A stretch of 64,000 nucleotides of DNA from positions 62,001 through 126,000 of the forward strand of contig NZ_AZRL01000012.1 in assembly GCF_002895525.1 (NCBI RefSeq). The letters are read 5' to 3'. The notes below the pieces were generated by a model. The model was not told the origin of the DNA. It searched no databases and was given only the letters and a program-made list of their open reading frames with translations. Positions 1 through 9,391 of the stretch are shown piece by piece. Each line of letters begins with the position of its first letter. The first letter of the stretch is position 1. This DNA is from Petrotoga olearia DSM 13574 (GTDB lineage Bacteria > Thermotogota > Thermotogae > Petrotogales > Petrotogaceae). Made by a program: the position numbers and the translations under genes.

Positions 1-453
1 ACTCCACCATCTTTTGAATATCACCTGGGCAGCTTTTAAAGAAGAAACTATAGGAACTAACCTTGTTTTAGAATTCTTATCTACAAATTCAGGTAAATTT
101 AAAGGCAAGCCCGCTCCAGATATTATTAAATCAATTTCTTCTTTTACCGCTGTTTTCACAAGCTCTTTATAATCAGTCAAAACAGTCATTATATTAACGC
201 CAATTATTCCATTTGTCTTTTCTCTTACCTTTCTAATAACCTTTTTAAGACCCTCCATATTCGCTTCTTTCACTTTTCTGGTTTGAGGATTTTCGATTAA
301 CCCGATTCCCGCAGTACCTATTACACCAATCCCCCCAGCGTTTGCTACCGCTGATGCTAAATTATCAAGAGAGATGCCAACAGACATACCTCCTTGGATT
401 ATTGGCAACTTTGGAATTAAACCATTGATGTTTAAAATATTTATAAGATCCAC
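1..453 (-). CDS. Nitronate monooxygenase / FabK-like flavoprotein (partial, C-terminus beyond window)
   Basis: I translated 151 codons from the minus strand; the frame runs off the left edge of the window. The N-terminus has PIIQGGMSVGIS, the FMN-barrel opening of 2-nitropropane dioxygenase/nitronate monooxygenase proteins, then ANAGGIGVIGTAGIG, and later IISGAGLP. The family are FMN-dependent TIM barrels; some oxidise nitronates, others are enoyl-ACP reductases. This copy is distinct from the fabK in the fatty acid operon further right. The start is GTG at 453: an in-frame TAA lies at 483-481, and the ATG inside the QGGM motif is too far into the conserved core. The Shine-Dalgarno is very close to the GTG. 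Substrate cannot be told from the visible part. Confidence 0.85.
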   Translation of the reverse strand, partial: MDLINILNINGLIPKLPIIQGGMSVGISLDNLASAVANAGGIGVIGTAGIGLIENPQTRKVKEANMEGLKKVIRKVREKTNGIIGVNIMTVLTDYKELVKTAVKEEIDLIISGAGLPLNLPEFVDKNSKTRLVPIVSSLKAAQVIFKRWWS

Positions 454-537
454 TCTCCTTTTTTCTTTTCTACATTCTTTTTAGTTGCTTTAGCGCATTT
501 TTGCTCATCAACCAACTCTATCTAAATATCTGTTCTA

Positions 538-546
538 ATTATACCA
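538..546 (-). promoter_or_regulatory. Extended -10 promoter for the nitronate monooxygenase-like gene
   Basis: Read on the minus strand this is TGGTATAAT, a consensus -10 with the TGn extension. No good -35 is seen upstream. It is divergent from the promoter of the cation transporter. Confidence 0.5.
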
Positions 547-597
547 TAAAAGAACTTCATGTGAAAAAATAAGTTTGTATTCAAAGAATATTAGTTG

Positions 598-606
598 TGG
601 TATAAT
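598..606 (+). promoter_or_regulatory. Extended -10 promoter for the cation efflux gene
   Basis: TGGTATAAT on the plus strand, about 80 bp before the TTG start. The -35 region is poor, as expected for an extended -10 promoter. The 454-687 gap holds this promoter and its divergent partner; nothing else was recognised. Confidence 0.55.
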
Positions 607-687
607 AATCAATGCAGTTAGGTATATTGACTGTCAGAATTTCGTTTTTAATCAACATTCACAAAAGCCAACAAAGGAGAATATTAT

Positions 688-1659
688 TTGAAGAAAACAC
701 CAAAAGAAGAAGCTTTTGAGATTAATTCACAAAGAGAAAAATTGGCTGCAAAAGCCTCATGGATGGGAATAATAATAAACGCTGCCCTTGCTTTTTTAAA
801 ATTAGTTATCTCTTTCATTACGGGTAGTATGGCTATTTTAGCTGATGGAATAGATACAACTACGGATATAATAACTTCAATATTAACTTTAATTGCGTCT
901 AAAATCTCAGGTAAGCCCGCAGATGAGAGCCATCCTTTTGGTCATGAAAGAGCTGAGACGATAGTTACTAAGGTTTTATCTTTAGTAATTATTTATGCAG
1001 GTTTCCAAGTTCTTATAGGTGCGATTCAAAGTATAATAAAGCATAATTTTTTAATTTACAGGCCTTATTTAGTGCTTTGGATTTCTTTGATTTCGATACT
1101 TACCAAATATTTTTTATATAAGTATAAATTGTCCATCGGAAATAAAATAAGAAATTCTTCTTTAGTGGCTGACGCTTTAAATATGAAAAACGACATTTTA
1201 ACCTCATTGTCTGTTTTAATTGGTATAATATTTTACCTTACGTTAAATATAATGTGGGTGGATTCGTTGGTAGCAATTATTGTATCCGTGTTCATATTCA
1301 GAGTTGGAATAAAGATGTTTCTTGAAACTTCGGATGAGTTTATGGGGAGTTCAAAAGAGTTAGGGGAAATCTATTACAATACTTTAGAAGCCGTTGAAAA
1401 GATTGGTAAAGCTTATAATCCCCATAAAATCAGGGTGAGAAAAGCTGGATATGTCTATTTTGTCGAACTTCATATCGAAGTAGACGAAGAGATGACAATC
1501 AAAGAAGCTAATGAAATAGCCTCTCAAGTTGAAAGGGAGTTAAAAAAAATAAATCCTTACATAAAAGATGTGATAATCCACGTTGAACCTCTAGGGAATA
1601 TAGAGGAAGAAGAATTTGGATTCGATAAAAATTCTATTAAAAGGATTTTTGATAAATAA
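688..1659 (+). CDS. Cation diffusion facilitator (CDF) family metal efflux protein
   Basis: A 323-residue inner-membrane metal/proton antiporter of the CDF family. The membrane part (about 25-210) carries the DTTTD motif (D56, D60) and the HPFGH motif at 82-86 in the loop after helix 2. The second half of the transport site reads N165-MKN-D169. Zinc transporters such as FieF have His-xxx-Asp there, so the site is Asp/Asp/Asn/Asp and the metal may not be zinc. The C-terminal 100 residues are the cytoplasmic ferredoxin-like regulatory domain. The start is TTG with AAAGGAG at 674-680. The gene has its own promoter and ends just before obg. Confidence 0.88.
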   Translation: MKKTPKEEAFEINSQREKLAAKASWMGIIINAALAFLKLVISFITGSMAILADGIDTTTDIITSILTLIASKISGKPADESHPFGHERAETIVTKVLSLVIIYAGFQVLIGAIQSIIKHNFLIYRPYLVLWISLISILTKYFLYKYKLSIGNKIRNSSLVADALNMKNDILTSLSVLIGIIFYLTLNIMWVDSLVAIIVSVFIFRVGIKMFLETSDEFMGSSKELGEIYYNTLEAVEKIGKAYNPHKIRVRKAGYVYFVELHIEVDEEMTIKEANEIASQVERELKKINPYIKDVIIHVEPLGNIEEEEFGFDKNSIKRIFDK

Positions 1660-1675
1660 GTGGAGGTGCAATGTT

Positions 1676-2998
1676 TTGATCGGTGATTTTGTAGATGAAG
1701 TGAATATCAAAGTAATTGCAGGAAAAGGAGGCGATGGAGCTGTAAGCTTTAGAAGAGAAAAATTTGTAGAAAAAGGTGGGCCAGATGGTGGAGACGGAGG
1801 AGATGGTGGTTCAATTATCATCAAATCAACACTCAATAAAAATACATTGGTAGATTTTAAATACAAGAAAATTTTTAGAGCAAAAAACGGTGAAAATGGT
1901 AAAAATAAAAAGAAAGCTGGTAAATCCGGAGAAAATGTTTTCATAGAGGTACCTGTAGGTACTTGTGTCTATGATCTTGAAACCAATGAATTACTTTCAG
2001 ATTTAAAAGTTCCACAACAATATTTGGTTGTTGCTCGCGGAGGTAAAGGCGGGAAAGGAAATGCGAGATTTGCAACTTCAACTCTACAGGTTCCAAGAAT
2101 CGCGGAAAAAGGTGTGGAAGGTGAATCTAAAAATCTAAAGTTAGTCTTAAAAATAGTAGCAGATGTAGGATTGATTGGTTACCCTAACGTGGGTAAATCA
2201 ACATTAATTTCAAGGATTTCAAACGCCAAAGTAGAAATCGCTGATTACCCTTTCACAACTATAGTTCCAAATTTAGGCGTGGTAAAAATCAACACAGGTT
2301 ATTCTTTCGTAGTAGCTGATATCCCTGGACTTATAGAGGGAGCGCATTTAGGAAAAGGTTTAGGAGATCAATTTCTAAGGCATATTGAAAGATGTTCCAT
2401 TTTAGTACATCTTATCGATATATCTTGTTTTGAAAGAGACAACCCAGTAGAGGATTATATACTTATTAGAAAAGAATTAGAGTCTTTTTCTCATATTCTT
2501 TCTAAAAAGAAAGAGATCATAGTTGCAAATAAGATAGATACTATACAAAAAGACACTCTTGAAAAGAGATTAACAGATTTCAAAAATAGAACCGGTAAAG
2601 ATATTTTTCCAATCTCTGCTTATACTGGTGAAAACATTCAAGAGCTTATAACTATGGTCTGGAATCATATAAGCAAAGAAAAAATTGAGCAACAGAAGCT
2701 TTTTGAAAAAAGGATAAAATCTGCCATAACGGAAAGAATCAAAATACAACCCGTTATCTATGAACCAGATCCTTATATAAAAATCAACGTTATAAAATGG
2801 GATAATGAAACCTTTGAGGTTGTGGGAGATGGCATTGAAAAGTTGTTAACTAGATACGATATCAACCAAAAGGATTCTCGCTTGTTAATTTTAAACACAT
2901 TGGAAAAAAACGGATTGAATAAAATTCTCAAAAATGCAGGAGTTAAAGAAGGAGATACGGTGTACATTGGAAATTTCGCTTTTGAATACATTCCATAA
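1676..2998 (+). CDS. obg: Obg/CgtA ribosome-associated GTPase
   Basis: A 440-residue protein with the full Obg layout: a glycine-rich Obg domain (about 1-157, with many GGDGG and GGKGG runs), a GTPase domain with G1 GYPNVGKST (about 168-176), G3 [16 protein letters not shown] and G4 NKID, and a C-terminal OCT domain from about residue 350. The family binds the 50S subunit and links ribosome assembly to growth control. The reading frame opens upstream inside the previous gene, but TTG at 1676 has GGAGGT eight bases before it, and the protein then starts at the conserved FVDEVNIKV segment. nadD follows after 15 bp, so the two are probably co-transcribed. Confidence 0.93.
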   Translation: MIGDFVDEVNIKVIAGKGGDGAVSFRREKFVEKGGPDGGDGGDGGSIIIKSTLNKNTLVDFKYKKIFRAKNGENGKNKKKAGKSGENVFIEVPVGTCVYDLETNELLSDLKVPQQYLVVARGGKGGKGNARFATSTLQVPRIAEKGVEGESKNLKLVLKIVADVGLIGYPNVGKSTLISRISNAKVEIADYPFTTIVPNLGVVKINTGYSFVVADIPGLIEGAHLGKGLGDQFLRHIERCSILVHLIDISCFERDNPVEDYILIRKELESFSHILSKKKEIIVANKIDTIQKDTLEKRLTDFKNRTGKDIFPISAYTGENIQELITMVWNHISKEKIEQQKLFEKRIKSAITERIKIQPVIYEPDPYIKINVIKWDNETFEVVGDGIEKLLTRYDINQKDSRLLILNTLEKNGLNKILKNAGVKEGDTVYIGNFAFEYIP

Positions 2999-3013
2999 GA
3001 AAAGGTGTTTGCC

Positions 3014-3568
3014 ATGTTGATGCTTTTTGGTGGTAGTTTCAACCCTCCTCATATAGGTCACAGAATAATTGCCGAGATAGCTTATGATGAATTCAAACCT
3101 GATAGGTTTTTAATAGTACCTTCTAAAAATCCCCCACATAAGAGCATAGATTTCATAGCAGATTTCGATAAGAGGTATTCTTGGTGTGAGAGGATTTTTT
3201 TTGAATATTATTTTGAAGTAAGCGATATAGAAAATAAACTGCCCTCACCGTCATACACAATAAGGACCATAGAATATTTATCTAATCTTGATAAAAATAT
3301 TTATCTTTTGATAGGTGAAGACTCCCTTAAAAATTTTCACAAATGGTATAAATGGGAAGAAATATTAAAGAAGGTAAAATTAGTGGTCTATCCCAGATAC
3401 TTTGAAGAAAAAAATCTAGATAGTGTAGATTTTGAATATGTGAAATTGGAAAGTCCTATCGTTGAAATCTCATCAACTTATATCAGACAAAGGATCAAAA
3501 AAGGAAAGACTGTTAAAGGTTTAGTTGATGATAAGATAATAATAGAAATATCAAAAGAGTTTTCTTAA
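3014..3568 (+). CDS. nadD: Nicotinate-nucleotide adenylyltransferase
   Basis: A 184-residue cytosolic enzyme that joins nicotinate mononucleotide and ATP to make deamido-NAD. The N-terminus has [11 protein letters not shown] with the nucleotidyltransferase GxH motif (residues 6-16). The C-terminal part has [10 protein letters not shown], the ISSTxIR motif that closes on the ATP phosphates. Length fits the bacterial family. ATG 3014 has AAAGG about eight bases upstream; a GTG at 3005 in the same frame lies inside that ribosome site and is less likely. obg-nadD is a common bacterial neighbour pair. Confidence 0.92.
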   Translation: MLMLFGGSFNPPHIGHRIIAEIAYDEFKPDRFLIVPSKNPPHKSIDFIADFDKRYSWCERIFFEYYFEVSDIENKLPSPSYTIRTIEYLSNLDKNIYLLIGEDSLKNFHKWYKWEEILKKVKLVVYPRYFEEKNLDSVDFEYVKLESPIVEISSTYIRQRIKKGKTVKGLVDDKIIIEISKEFS

Positions 3569-3600
3569 AATTATTTTTTATACACCTAAGGGGGATAAAA

Positions 3601-4359
3601 ATGTCTTCTTATATATCAAAAACCGCTAAAATTGATACTAGCGTTAAAATAGGTTACAATGCTATAATTGAAGAAAATGTTGTTATTAAAAAAGGTACTA
3701 TAATAGGAAATAATGTAATAATTAAAGAAGATAGTATTATTGGAGAAAACTGTACGATATCAGATAATTCTATAATAGGGAAATCGCCTCTTAAAGCTAA
3801 AAATTCTGCCACAACAGAAACACAAACTTTTTCTCCTATAACTTTGGGCAATAATGTCATCGTGGGAGCATGTTGCATCTTATATAAAGGTACTAAAATA
3901 TCAAATGATGTTTTTATTGGAGATTTGGCGAGCATAAGAGAAGATGTAGAAATTGGAGAAAATACTATCATCGGAAAAGGTGCTACAATAGAAAATAAAA
4001 GTAGAATAGGTAAGTACGTAAAGATAGAAACAGAGGCTTACATTACGGCCATCTCTACAATAGAAGATTATTGTTTCATAGCTCCAGGAGTTACCTTTAC
4101 CAACGATCAATTTTTAGGAAGAACAGAGAAGAGAAAAACGCTTTTCAAAGGTCCCATTATCAAAAAAGGGGCAAGAATAGGAGCTAACGCAACAATATTA
4201 CCAGGAAAAATAATTGGAGAAGATGCGTTGGTTGGCGCCGGAAGCGTGGTTACTAAAAATTTGAAACCAAAAAAAATTTACGTTGGCGTTCCCGCTAAAG
4301 AGATTCGAAACGTACCAAACGAGGAATTGTTAGAAAATCAAAAATTTTTTCACCCCTAG
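3601..4359 (+). CDS. Hexapeptide-repeat acyl/acetyltransferase
   Basis: A 252-residue left-handed parallel beta-helix protein. Almost the whole length consists of imperfect hexapeptides of the type [IV]GxxxxI (for example [14 protein letters not shown]). The helix is interrupted near residue 155 by a loop, then resumes up to [20 protein letters not shown], typical of WbpD/dTDP-sugar N-acetyltransferases. Such trimeric cytosolic enzymes move acetyl groups from acetyl-CoA to nucleotide-sugar amines for surface polysaccharide. There is no sugar cluster next to it, so the substrate is unknown. Strong AAGGGGGAT ribosome site before ATG 3601. Confidence 0.85.
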   Translation: MSSYISKTAKIDTSVKIGYNAIIEENVVIKKGTIIGNNVIIKEDSIIGENCTISDNSIIGKSPLKAKNSATTETQTFSPITLGNNVIVGACCILYKGTKISNDVFIGDLASIREDVEIGENTIIGKGATIENKSRIGKYVKIETEAYITAISTIEDYCFIAPGVTFTNDQFLGRTEKRKTLFKGPIIKKGARIGANATILPGKIIGEDALVGAGSVVTKNLKPKKIYVGVPAKEIRNVPNEELLENQKFFHP

Positions 4360-4384
4360 ATCTTTTCAATTAAGTTTATAAAAT

Positions 4385-4413
4385 TTGGCCGGTAAAGAAC
4401 CGGCCAACTTTTT
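4385..4413. terminator. Bidirectional intrinsic terminator
   Basis: TTGGCCGGT (4385-4393) and ACCGGCCAA (4399-4407) form a 9-bp stem with a 5-base loop, followed by CTTTTTATT on the plus strand and an A/T-rich tail on the minus strand. It sits between convergent genes. Confidence 0.85.
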
Positions 4414-4600
4414 ATTCTTTCTCTATTTCTTTCAACTGTTTTTCTATTTGCTCTAACTCTTGATTAATCCTTTCCCATTCTTTTTCAAGAGATTCATCGT
4501 GTTCATGAGGACCCATATACTTTTCTATAGATTTCTTTTCTGCTTCTAAAGTTTTCTTTTTTTTCATTAATTCTTCTCTTAAATATTCTTCTTCAGCCAT
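4412..4600 (-). CDS. Small charged helical protein
   Basis: A 62-residue protein that I do not recognise. It is almost entirely Glu, Lys, Arg and Leu in heptad-like spacing and should form one long helix or a two-helix coiled coil broken by GPHEHD near the middle. There is no signal peptide or membrane segment. It has a real ribosome site (GGGGGTGG before the ATG) and lies downstream of the cyclodeaminase-like gene on the same strand with a 24-bp gap, so it is probably expressed with it. Confidence 0.65.
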   Translation of the reverse strand: MAEEEYLREELMKKKKTLEAEKKSIEKYMGPHEHDESLEKEWERINQELEQIEKQLKEIEKE

Positions 4601-4624
4601 TATGTTCCACCCCCTTTTTTAAAA

Positions 4625-5242
4625 TTATATATTAGCTTTGGATAGCAGTCTTAATTCAAGGGTGTTTGCTTCTCCTTCAATTTTTTCAATTTGACTGTTG
4701 ATGTCTCTTAGAAAATCTTCGTCTTTAATCGATGGAAGATTTATTTTTACATTATATAATCCACCATCAACCGCTGCTTTTGCCATTACAAGGGAAATAG
4801 CTGCGTCACTTTTAGCCATTTTATAACCTTTTTCTATTGTAATCCCCGAAAGTTCCATGACTTCTAACGCATCTTTGGCTATTTCTAGCGGAACAAGTGT
4901 GGCTTTTTTCGTATTTTCCTGTATTTTTTCATTTCTGACTCTTTTCTCATCTTCAGTACTTTTTGGAAGCTTTAATGCTTCTACCACCCCGTTGAAAGCT
5001 TCTGCATCTTCCTCCATAAGTTGAAGGAATTTGTCTCTGTACTCTTCTAACTTTAATTTCAAATTTTTCATTTCTTCTTCAACTTCTTCGTACTTTTTTT
5101 TGCCGATAGTTAAATTTGTTACCATACATCCCAAACTAGCTGCTATAGAACCCGATAATGCCGCTGCACTTCCACCCCCGGGAGCGGGTTCGTTGGACGA
5201 AAGCTTTTCTAAAAATTCTTTTAAACTCATTTCGGATAACAA
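4625..5242 (-). CDS. Formiminotransferase-cyclodeaminase-like protein / methenyl-THF cyclohydrolase (FchA family)
   Basis: A 205-residue, all-helical protein matching the FTCD C-terminal (cyclodeaminase) family. The N-terminus has PAPGGGSAAALSGSIAASLG, the glycine-rich folate-binding segment of FchA and FTCD, then VTNLTIGKKKY, and a central AFNGVVEALKLPK segment. Stand-alone members act on formimino- or methenyl-tetrahydrofolate in one-carbon metabolism. No histidine-degradation genes are nearby, so the cyclohydrolase role is the better guess. The start is TTG 5242, with GGAGG seven bases upstream. An internal ATG four codons in is the alternative. Confidence 0.83.
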   Translation of the reverse strand: MLSEMSLKEFLEKLSSNEPAPGGGSAAALSGSIAASLGCMVTNLTIGKKKYEEVEEEMKNLKLKLEEYRDKFLQLMEEDAEAFNGVVEALKLPKSTEDEKRVRNEKIQENTKKATLVPLEIAKDALEVMELSGITIEKGYKMAKSDAAISLVMAKAAVDGGLYNVKINLPSIKDEDFLRDINSQIEKIEGEANTLELRLLSKANI

Positions 5243-5312
5243 ATTAACTCCTCCTTTTTTGTGATATTTAACACAATATACATATTATTTTTCCGTAAAA
5301 CTTCTGCTCTTT

Positions 5313-5318
5313 ATTATA
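5313..5318 (-). promoter_or_regulatory. Candidate -10 for the cyclodeaminase-like gene
   Basis: TATAAT on the minus strand, about 70 bp before the start, with only a weak -35 match. Position is reasonable. Confidence 0.35.
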
Positions 5319-5434
5319 TATTTTATCAAAAGTATTTAGAAAAACAATAAATACCATTTGGAAGATATACCCTTCTAATTGTTTTTAAAGTCGTTTAATT
5401 GTTTCTGGTTACATTTAATTGCCATTTTTAAAAC

Positions 5435-5463
5435 TTATTTTTTTGAATAGAAAATGATATAAT
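5435..5463 (+). promoter_or_regulatory. Candidate promoter of hppA
   Basis: TATAAT at 5458-5463 with a weak TTATTT -35 at 5435-5440 (17-bp spacer), 55 bp before the GTG start. Confidence 0.5.
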
Positions 5464-5517
5464 AAAATGGGGTAATATGTTATACTTCAAATCTAACAAC
5501 ACTTCGGAGGTGAAACA

Positions 5518-7692
5518 GTGGGTAGTCTATGGATTTTGGCAGTAGTTCCTGCTATTGCTTTAATTTTTGCAAGTGTTAACTTTAGACAGGTCGTTGCTTT
5601 AGATGAAGGTACCGAAAGAATGCAACACATTGCAAAGGCTATTAGAATTGGTGCTTCCGCCTTTGTTAACCATGAGCTTAAAGTATTGACGATTTATGGA
5701 ATATTTATCGCTTTAGCTTTAGGCATCGTGGTAGAGTGGTATGTAGGAGTCGCCTTTGTAATGGGAGCTTTTATGAGTGCCCTTGCTGGATACATAGGTA
5801 TGAAAATAGCTACTTACGCTAACGTCAGAGTTAGCAATAAAGCTCGTACAGAGAAAAGTATTGGAAAAACTCTGAAAGTTGCATTTCAAGGTGGAAGCGT
5901 TATGGGTCTTAGCGTTTCTGGATTGGCTCTATTAGGTTTATTTTTAGTATATATTATCTTTGGAAATTGGTTGGGACAGCTTTCTGCGGAAAATTTGGTA
6001 ATAAAAGTCAACTGGTTGGGAATAAATTACATTCCTTTCACCATGACCGTTTCTGGATATGCCCTTGGATGCTCAATAATCGCTATGTTTGATAGGGTTG
6101 GTGGAGGTATTTACACAAAAGCTGCGGACATGGGAGCAGACTTGGTTGGAAAAACAGAATTAGCATTACCCGAAGATGATGCACGAAATCCCGCAACTAT
6201 TGCCGATAACGTGGGAGATGATGTTGGAGATGTTGCAGGACTTGGGGCAGATTTGTTGGAAAGTTATGTAGGTGCAGTAATTTCATCTATAGTTCTAATA
6301 CTATATACTCATTTCCTTTTGGGACCTCAAAACTTTTCTTATGATGCCACAATGAGATTGACTTACTATCCGATACTTTTTATATCTCTAGGGCTAATTT
6401 CTTCGATGATTGGCATATTATACATAATTTTAAAAAAACCTTCTGATGATCCTCATAAAGATTTAAATTTCTCTTTGATGACATCAGCATTTTTAACTTT
6501 AATTATAACTTTTTTTCTTAGCTTTTTTTATTTGAGAGGCATTAGTGGTACTGAATTTCAAAATATTGGTTTCAGATTGGGATACTTCTCTCCTTGGTTG
6601 GCAGCTGCCATAGGTATAATAGACGGTATTTTTATGGGACTTATAGCGGAATATTACACTAATGATGCATACCATCCAACAAAGGAATTAAGCGAATTTG
6701 CTAAGGGTGGTCCTGCTATTGTCATAACAAAAGGATTAGCCTTGGGAATGGAAAGCGTTCTAATGCCTGTTTTCCTTTTGATGTTAGGAATCCTTGTGTC
6801 CTTTGAAATAGCAGGGTTATACGGTGTAGCAATGGCTGCCTTGGGTATGCTTTCTTTCGTTGCAACAACGGTTTCAGTTGATTCTTACGGTCCAATCGCA
6901 GATAATGCTGGTGGAATAAGTGAAATGTCAAAATTGCCCCCAGAGGTTAGAGAGATAACTGATAAACTAGACTCTGTAGGGAACACAACAGCTGCTATAG
7001 GTAAAGGTTTCGCTATTGGTTCTGCTGCATTAGCGGCATTAGCTCTCTTCGCATCTTTTATTTATTCTCAAGCAGGTCCAGGAGATGGAGGAGTAGGGCA
7101 TTTAGAAAGTATCTTGATCTTGAACATGATAGATGCGAGAACAATAGCGGGAGCTATTTTCGGTGCTGCACTACCTTTCTTTTTTAGTTCTTTTCTAATA
7201 AATGCCGTGGTGAATGCTGCTAACAAGATGGTTGACGAGGTTAGAAGACAGTTTAGAGAAATACCCGGATTGATGGAGGGGACAGCAGACCCCGATTACG
7301 AAAGATGCATCAGGATTAGTAGCGAAGGTTCTCTAAGTCAAATAAAATTCCCCGCTCTCATTGCTACTTTAACACCTATAATTTCTGGACTTTTACTTGG
7401 TCCAAACTTTGTAGGAGGACTTTTGATAGGAACTACTCTTAGCGGTGTTATGTTAGCAATATTTTCTGCTAACTCTGGAGGCGCTTGGGATAACGCTAAA
7501 AAGAGAATTGAATCCGGTGGTGTCGAGGGAGAAGGGAAAGGTACGGATGCCCATAAGGCAGCAATCGTGGGAGATACAGTAGGGGATCCACTGAAAGATA
7601 CCGTTGGTCCCTCGCTTGATATACTAATCAAGATTATGTCAGTAACGGCGCTTATAACCGTCTCAATCTTTAAAGTTTACCATCTCTTTTAA
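5518..7692 (+). CDS. hppA: Membrane-bound ion-pumping pyrophosphatase, K+-dependent type
   Basis: A 724-residue integral membrane protein with about 16 helices that hydrolyses pyrophosphate and pumps Na+ and/or H+ out of the cytoplasm. Pyrophosphate-binding motifs are intact: KAADMGADLVGK (201-212), EDDARNP, and DNVGDDVGDVAG (230-241) with its repeated Asp; the C-terminal site has GGAWDNAKKRIE and GDTVGDPLKDTVGPS. In this family the residue after GNTT marks potassium dependence: here it is Ala (A492 in GNTTAAIGKG), the K+-dependent form, while K+-independent pumps have Lys. Thermotoga's K+-dependent enzyme pumps Na+, so Na+ is likely but not shown. GTG start with CGGAGGTG before it. Confidence 0.95.
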   Translation: MGSLWILAVVPAIALIFASVNFRQVVALDEGTERMQHIAKAIRIGASAFVNHELKVLTIYGIFIALALGIVVEWYVGVAFVMGAFMSALAGYIGMKIATYANVRVSNKARTEKSIGKTLKVAFQGGSVMGLSVSGLALLGLFLVYIIFGNWLGQLSAENLVIKVNWLGINYIPFTMTVSGYALGCSIIAMFDRVGGGIYTKAADMGADLVGKTELALPEDDARNPATIADNVGDDVGDVAGLGADLLESYVGAVISSIVLILYTHFLLGPQNFSYDATMRLTYYPILFISLGLISSMIGILYIILKKPSDDPHKDLNFSLMTSAFLTLIITFFLSFFYLRGISGTEFQNIGFRLGYFSPWLAAAIGIIDGIFMGLIAEYYTNDAYHPTKELSEFAKGGPAIVITKGLALGMESVLMPVFLLMLGILVSFEIAGLYGVAMAALGMLSFVATTVSVDSYGPIADNAGGISEMSKLPPEVREITDKLDSVGNTTAAIGKGFAIGSAALAALALFASFIYSQAGPGDGGVGHLESILILNMIDARTIAGAIFGAALPFFFSSFLINAVVNAANKMVDEVRRQFREIPGLMEGTADPDYERCIRISSEGSLSQIKFPALIATLTPIISGLLLGPNFVGGLLIGTTLSGVMLAIFSANSGGAWDNAKKRIESGGVEGEGKGTDAHKAAIVGDTVGDPLKDTVGPSLDILIKIMSVTALITVSIFKVYHLF

Positions 7693-7698
7693 AAACTA

Positions 7699-7740
7699 AA
7701 TCCCGAGGTTATAAAATACATGACCTCGGGATTTTTATTT
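7699..7740. terminator. Bidirectional intrinsic terminator
   Basis: AATCCCGAGGT (7699-7709) pairs with ACCTCGGGATT (7723-7733), followed by a T-rich run on the plus strand and a shorter one on the minus strand. It separates the convergent hppA and fabG. Confidence 0.9.
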
Positions 7741-7747
7741 TAAAACA

Positions 7748-8494
7748 TTAAATTCTTAATCCACCGTCTATCCTTATAACTTGTCCTGTTATGAAGGAAG
7801 AATCATCACTGGCTAAAAATACAGCTAATTTTGCTATATCCTCAGGTTCTCCCAATCGTTTTAAACAAGTATTTTCTATAACATACTCTATCAATTCTTC
7901 TTTTAAACTTTCTGTCATCCCTGTTCTAACAAAACCAGGTGCAATGGCGTTTACTCTGATATTTTCTCCTTTCATTGTAAGTTCTTTCGCCCAAGATTTT
8001 GTCATTCCGATTATACCTGCTTTTGCTGCTGAATAATTAGTTTGGCCAATGTTTCCTTCCATGCCTACCACACTTGCCATGCTTATTATATTTCCAAACT
8101 TTTGTTTTCTCATTATCTTTGCAACCGCTTTTGTCATGATAAAAGTTCCTTTTAAATTCACTTGTATTACCTTATCAAAATCATCTTCTTTCATAATAAC
8201 TAAAAAGTTATCTTTAGCCATTCCAGCATTATTTATTAATATGTCGATTTTTTGGTATTTATTATATATCTGAGTCACAAGCTCGTTAATCGTGGCAAAA
8301 TCAGTTATGTCTGCTTGGTAATAAACGAACCTATCTTCTGGAAAATCATTTTTTTCGTTTTCTTCTATTAGAGGTCTTTCATCTTTAGCAATCGCTATTA
8401 CGGTGGCACCTTCTTTTATGAAATTGCGTGATATTTCTTTCCCTATTCCTCTAGAACCACCTGTTACGATCGCAATCTTTTGATTCAACTTCAA
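7748..8494 (-). CDS. fabG: 3-oxoacyl-ACP reductase
   Basis: A 248-residue short-chain dehydrogenase that uses NADPH to reduce 3-oxoacyl-ACP in fatty acid elongation. The cofactor motif TGGSRGIG is at 11-18, NNAG at 88-91, the catalytic Ser at 141, and the YxxxK pair at Y154 and K158. The C-terminus ends with DGGLRI, close to the usual FabG ending. The start is TTG 8494 behind GGGGGTG; a second TTG two codons later is possible. It is the last gene of the tetR-fabF-degV-fabZ-fabK-fabD-fabG operon, 18 bp after fabD. Confidence 0.92.
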   Translation of the reverse strand: MKLNQKIAIVTGGSRGIGKEISRNFIKEGATVIAIAKDERPLIEENEKNDFPEDRFVYYQADITDFATINELVTQIYNKYQKIDILINNAGMAKDNFLVIMKEDDFDKVIQVNLKGTFIMTKAVAKIMRKQKFGNIISMASVVGMEGNIGQTNYSAAKAGIIGMTKSWAKELTMKGENIRVNAIAPGFVRTGMTESLKEELIEYVIENTCLKRLGEPEDIAKLAVFLASDDSSFITGQVIRIDGGLRI

Positions 8495-8512
8495 AGGGAA
8501 ACACCCCCAATT

Positions 8513-9388
8513 TTATATATTAAGTAATTTAACATTTTTATTTATTTGTTTAATAAATTTTGTGAGCACATTTGTAGGTCCAATTTCAACAAATTCGTCC
8601 ACACCATTATTCAAACATTCTTCAACACATTCAATCCATCTAACAGGTGAAGTTATTTGCTTAATTACATTTTCCTTAATGATATCAGGATCAGTTTCAA
8701 ATTTTGCTGTCACATTCTGAACAATGGGAAACGTTGGTTTCCTGAATTCTATATGCTCAATTCGTTTTCTTAACCTTTCTTCTGCATCTTTTAAAAATCT
8801 CGAATGAAAAGGACCACTTACATTTAAAGGAACAACTTTTCTGGCTCCTTCTTCTTTGAGTTTTTCCATAGAAATCAAGAGTTCTTCCATTTCTCCACTT
8901 ATTACAATCTGTGAGGGAGAGTTGTAATTAGCTATTTGAACGTTTGGATAATTGGCTAAAATTTTTTCAATCTCATTTAAATCCATACCTATTACCGCTG
9001 CCATGCCACCCTTTCCTGGTTCAAACGCTTCACTCATGTATAATCCCCTATAATAAACCGCTTCAATTGCATCTTCGAAATTGATCATGTTTGAGGCTAA
9101 AAGGGCTGTCCATTCTCCTAAAGAATGCCCCGCCACCACATCAGGTTTAAGACCTTCTTCTAAAGCATTCAAATACTTCATATAGCTAATTGTTAATATA
9201 GCAACTTGTGCGTTTTGGGTTAAGGTAAGCTCTTTTTCATCAGTGCCAAATATTATACTTTTTATATCCACTCCAATCTTATTTTTTACTTTATCAAAAA
9301 ACAATTCATATTCGGGTTTTTTTTCTAATATATCCTTTCCCATTCCCAAGTATTGGGATCCTTGTCCTGTAAACACAAAACATCGCAA
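8513..9388 (-). CDS. fabD: Malonyl-CoA:ACP transacylase
   Basis: A 291-residue enzyme that loads malonyl groups onto acyl carrier protein. GQGSQ is at 8-12, the nucleophile in GHSLGEW is Ser89, and the partner His is H195 in the GPFHSRFL segment; a conserved Arg lies in YYRGLYM. Length and motifs match FabD. The start is TTG 9388 with GGGAGGAG upstream, and this ribosome site overlaps the end of fabK, which suggests translational coupling. acpP, fabH and the acetyl-CoA carboxylase genes are not in this window. Confidence 0.92.
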   Translation of the reverse strand: MRCFVFTGQGSQYLGMGKDILEKKPEYELFFDKVKNKIGVDIKSIIFGTDEKELTLTQNAQVAILTISYMKYLNALEEGLKPDVVAGHSLGEWTALLASNMINFEDAIEAVYYRGLYMSEAFEPGKGGMAAVIGMDLNEIEKILANYPNVQIANYNSPSQIVISGEMEELLISMEKLKEEGARKVVPLNVSGPFHSRFLKDAEERLRKRIEHIEFRKPTFPIVQNVTAKFETDPDIIKENVIKQITSPVRWIECVEECLNNGVDEFVEIGPTNVLTKFIKQINKNVKLLNI

Positions 9389-9391
9389 AAC

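Noticed and set aside
1616-1675. An obg protein starting upstream at 1616
   Set aside because: It would overlap the previous gene by 44 bp without a ribosome site, and the conserved Obg N-terminus starts at TTG 1676.
3654-3971. Antisense frames inside the hexapeptide acyltransferase and other genes
   Set aside because: These open frames arise from A/T-rich repeats on the opposite strand, have no ribosome sites and no protein-like composition.
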